NCBI GenBank assembly: GCA_007133715.1
Contig: SLMF01000215.1
Location: forward strand, 1-8,212
Source: Planctomycetaceae bacterium
GTDB taxonomy: Bacteria; Planctomycetota; Planctomycetia; Pirellulales; Pirellulaceae
Reading direction: 5' to 3'
DNA: 8,212 bases
Part shown: positions 6,192 through 8,212 of the stretch, in pieces
How positions within the stretch are numbered: position 1 is the first letter of the stretch
Layout of the letters: each line of letters begins with the position of its first letter
Made by a program: the position numbers and the translations under genes
Notes under the pieces: generated by a model
Told to the model about the DNA's origin: nothing
Database searches by the model: none
The model's input: only the letters and a program-made list of their open reading frames with translations

Positions 6192-7991
6192 TTACAATCG
6201 CTGCTCGAGTTCTTCCAGAAGCTCTTCAAAGTGGTGGAGAGCCGTCTCGATCGGCTCCGGCTGGGTCATGTCCACCCCGGCATCCCGGAGCAGTTCCAGC
6301 GGGTCTTGGGAGCAGCCTGACTTGAGGAACCCCAGATAGTCGTTCAGCTCTTGTTCGCCCCCTTGGAGAACCCGCTGGCTCAGGGCGATCGCGGCGGAGA
6401 GCCCGGTCGCATACTTGTAGACGTAAAACCCTCGGTAGAAATGGGGGATACGGAAACACTCCCACGACAGTTCGTCGTCCAGCGCAAAATCGGGTCCGAA
6501 ATACTCTTCCAGCAGTCGTCGATAGGTTTGCTGGAAACTCGCGACGGTCAGCGGCTCTCCCGCCTCGGCCATTTCATGGGTCAGACGTTCGAATTCGGCA
6601 AACATGGTCTGGCGTACGATCGTGGCCCGAATACTATCCAGTTCGCGGTTGATCAGATAAGCCCGCTGTTGGTCGTTACGGGCTCGCTGGAACAGGTGTT
6701 GGAACAGGAGTTGTTCGTTGAACGTGCTGGCCACTTCGGCCACAAAGATGGTGTAATCGTAGTACTCGACCGGCTGGTAGCGAGCGGAGAAGTACGAATG
6801 CATGGAATGGCCCGCTTCGTGGGCCAGGGTGAACACATCCTCCAGCACGTCGGGCTTGTAGTTCATCAGGATGTAGGGATCGCCGTCGAAAGAGCCGCAG
6901 CTGAACGCCCCGCTTTGTTTTCCACGATTGGGGTAGCGATCACACCAGCGGCCGCGGAGTCCTTTTTCGAGCACGCGGCAGTATTCTTTTCCGAGCGGTT
7001 GCAAGGCGGCCAGGATCGTCTTGGTTGCTTCGTTCCAGGTTCGCCGCGTCGAGAGGTGGTTGAGAATGGGCACGTAGGTGTCGTAAGCGTGGATCTTTTT
7101 CAGGCGCATTTTTTTGCGGCGGAAATCGAAGTAGCGATGCACGGCGGGCAAGTGGCGTTTGACGGTGGCGATCAAGTTGTCGTAAACGCCGACCGGCACC
7201 TGATCGGGGAACAGGGCCGCGGCCAGCGAGTTTTCGAAGCCGCGTGCCCGGGCGTAATAGACATCGGTATGGATCGAGCTGCTGAGGGTGGCGGCCAGGG
7301 TGTTTTCGTGGTCTTGGAACTGCCGGTAGAACTGGTGGAAGGCGGTTCGCCGCACGCTCCGCTTGGGCGAATGCAGCAGTTGCGAAAACGTGGCATTGCT
7401 CAATTCAATCCGTTCCCCCCGTTCGTTGGTCACGGTGCCGAATCTCAGGTCCGCATCGTTCAACTGGCGGAAAGTCTTAGCGGCCGCCTGCGCCATTTCC
7501 CCCTGCATCGCCAGCAGCCGCTCCTCCTTTTTGCCAAGCGTGTGCTTTTTGAAACGCAGGATGCGTTCCAGCAGCAAGCGGTAGGGGGCCAATGCTTCCG
7601 TGGCCAGCCATTTCTGCATTTTGGCGGCAGCGATGGCCAAAATCTCCGGACGAAGGAAGCTGGCCGCTTGCTGCGCCCGGGTGGCCGTGTTCTGATAGCG
7701 AGCCAACATGCCCTGATAATGGCTGTTGGCCTGGTCCTCCGCCGTACGTAAAAAAGCGTAGCAGCCCAAACGCTCGTCCAAACGGGACAAGTCGCTGTCG
7801 AATTTCAGGCAGGCCGCCAGCACCTCAGGACTCTCTCCCAGCCGCCCCCGGTACTGCTCGTATCCGTCGATCCGCTTGCCGTAACGGCGAAAGGCTTTCT
7901 GCCAAGCCCCGTCGTCGACGTACAGACTGCTCAGATCCCAGGTGTCGGACGGTTTGACTTGTTGGCGTTCGGGTAACGACTTGGTTTTCAT
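6192..7991 (-). CDS. pepF: Oligoendopeptidase F, M3B family metallopeptidase
   Basis: 599 residues from the ATG at 7991, the usual length for PepF, a cytoplasmic zinc peptidase that cuts oligopeptides. The zinc site is HEAGH at 391-395, with the third ligand E419 in FVAEVAS, giving the M3 spacing HExxH-x(23)-E. Other family blocks are GAFSCGSFDGDPYILMN (361-377), just before the active site, and IPHFYRGFYVYKYATG (515-530), whose His and Tyr residues line the substrate site. The N-terminal helical region begins with the typical DTWDLSSLY (16-24). The frame stays open upstream to a TTG at 8072, but those 27 extra residues have no family resemblance, so the ATG is preferred; no strong Shine-Dalgarno precedes it. 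No signal peptide. It converges on the sugar cluster and is probably an independent gene with no functional link to it. The protein is intact. Confidence 0.95.
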   Translation of the reverse strand: MKTKSLPERQQVKPSDTWDLSSLYVDDGAWQKAFRRYGKRIDGYEQYRGRLGESPEVLAACLKFDSDLSRLDERLGCYAFLRTAEDQANSHYQGMLARYQNTATRAQQAASFLRPEILAIAAAKMQKWLATEALAPYRLLLERILRFKKHTLGKKEERLLAMQGEMAQAAAKTFRQLNDADLRFGTVTNERGERIELSNATFSQLLHSPKRSVRRTAFHQFYRQFQDHENTLAATLSSSIHTDVYYARARGFENSLAAALFPDQVPVGVYDNLIATVKRHLPAVHRYFDFRRKKMRLKKIHAYDTYVPILNHLSTRRTWNEATKTILAALQPLGKEYCRVLEKGLRGRWCDRYPNRGKQSGAFSCGSFDGDPYILMNYKPDVLEDVFTLAHEAGHSMHSYFSARYQPVEYYDYTIFVAEVASTFNEQLLFQHLFQRARNDQQRAYLINRELDSIRATIVRQTMFAEFERLTHEMAEAGEPLTVASFQQTYRRLLEEYFGPDFALDDELSWECFRIPHFYRGFYVYKYATGLSAAIALSQRVLQGGEQELNDYLGFLKSGCSQDPLELLRDAGVDMTQPEPIETALHHFEELLEELEQRL

Positions 7992-8108
7992 GATCCGGCG
8001 AGCCCTATCGGAATACGGGAAATCGGCAAACGGGCGCCACCGGCCGAGCCGGCGAACAACATGCCCACCCAATTCGGCAGCTGGCAGCCGCGGGTAGCAC
8101 CCTCCTTT
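7992..8108 (-). promoter_or_regulatory. Upstream region of the oligopeptidase gene
   Basis: This stretch should carry the promoter and leader of the peptidase gene. I could not identify convincing promoter boxes. A 24-codon frame (ATG at 8062 down to TGA at 7988) ends overlapping the peptidase ATG as ATGA, which could be a leader peptide or chance. A GGAGG at about 8103-8107 on the - strand has no suitably spaced start codon. Confidence 0.35.
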
Positions 8109-8210
8109 TACCGCGCGCGGCTTGGTTTGTCCCTTTGTAGGGCGGAATTCATTCCGCTCTTGCGAAACGGATTGAAATCCGTTCTACGACAAACCTGCCC
8201 GCGTGCGGTA
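8109..8210. repeat. Large imperfect palindrome with two nested inverted repeats
   Basis: The outer arms 8109-8131 and 8188-8210 are inverted copies, 19 of 23 positions matching; the inner 8 bp (GGTTTGTC/GACAAACC) match perfectly. Inside lie two small perfect inverted repeats: GCGGAAT/ATTCCGC (8142-8148, 8151-8157) and AACGGATT/AATCCGTT (8166-8173, 8176-8183), framed by GTAG (8137) and CTAC (8184). The two small units are themselves near copies in opposite orientation. This resembles the dispersed REP-like repeats I associate with Pirellulales intergenic DNA. Transcribed, it could fold into a cloverleaf-like structure. No transposase is present. It may continue past the window end. Confidence 0.75.
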
Positions 8211-8212
8211 TA

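Noticed and set aside
6351..7751. + strand open frame of 466 codons
   Set aside because: Antisense to oligoendopeptidase F, whose HEAGH site and family blocks are intact. No recognisable domain in the + product.
7992..8072. Extension of the oligopeptidase to TTG 8072
   Set aside because: The 27 residues are Arg/Gly-rich, are not a signal peptide, and precede the point where the family fold begins.

Overview
The window looks like chromosomal DNA from a GC-rich bacterium, most likely a planctomycete of the Pirellulales type. That assignment is inferred from gene style (FHA protein with a long charged tail, SMP-30-type propeller, M3B oligopeptidase) and from the paired CGGAATT/ATTCCG intergenic repeats at the right edge. 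No rRNA, tRNA, CRISPR array, phage gene or transposase was seen.

Layout. Positions 1-1359 (+) hold the 3' part of a large enzyme gene, best read as a family 2 polysaccharide (pectate) lyase whose start lies left of the window. A 159-base gap with overlapping hairpins follows. Four closely spaced + strand genes then occupy 1519-5971, with gaps of 12, 25 and 21 bases: an exported six-bladed propeller protein of the SMP-30/gluconolactonase type, an FGGY sugar kinase resembling xylulokinase, a zinc-dependent medium-chain dehydrogenase of the polyol dehydrogenase type, and an FHA-domain protein. A 220-base convergent region contains a weak hairpin and one possible 34-residue reading frame. On the - strand, 7991-6192 encodes a complete cytoplasmic oligoendopeptidase F. 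Upstream of it, up to the window edge, lies a large imperfect palindrome of about 102 bases.

How the genes may work together. Lyase, lactonase-like propeller, sugar kinase and sugar-alcohol dehydrogenase side by side suggest uptake and catabolism of a plant or algal carbohydrate. A dehydrogenase making a ketose and an FGGY kinase phosphorylating it would be a classical pentitol/pentose pair. The actual substrate cannot be read from sequence. The FHA gene is the odd member of the run; it may simply be co-transcribed. The peptidase is a separate housekeeping unit. I see no convincing case for an entirely new system. The parts most worth checking are the terminal palindrome, the leader before the propeller gene, and the FHA gene's place in a sugar operon.
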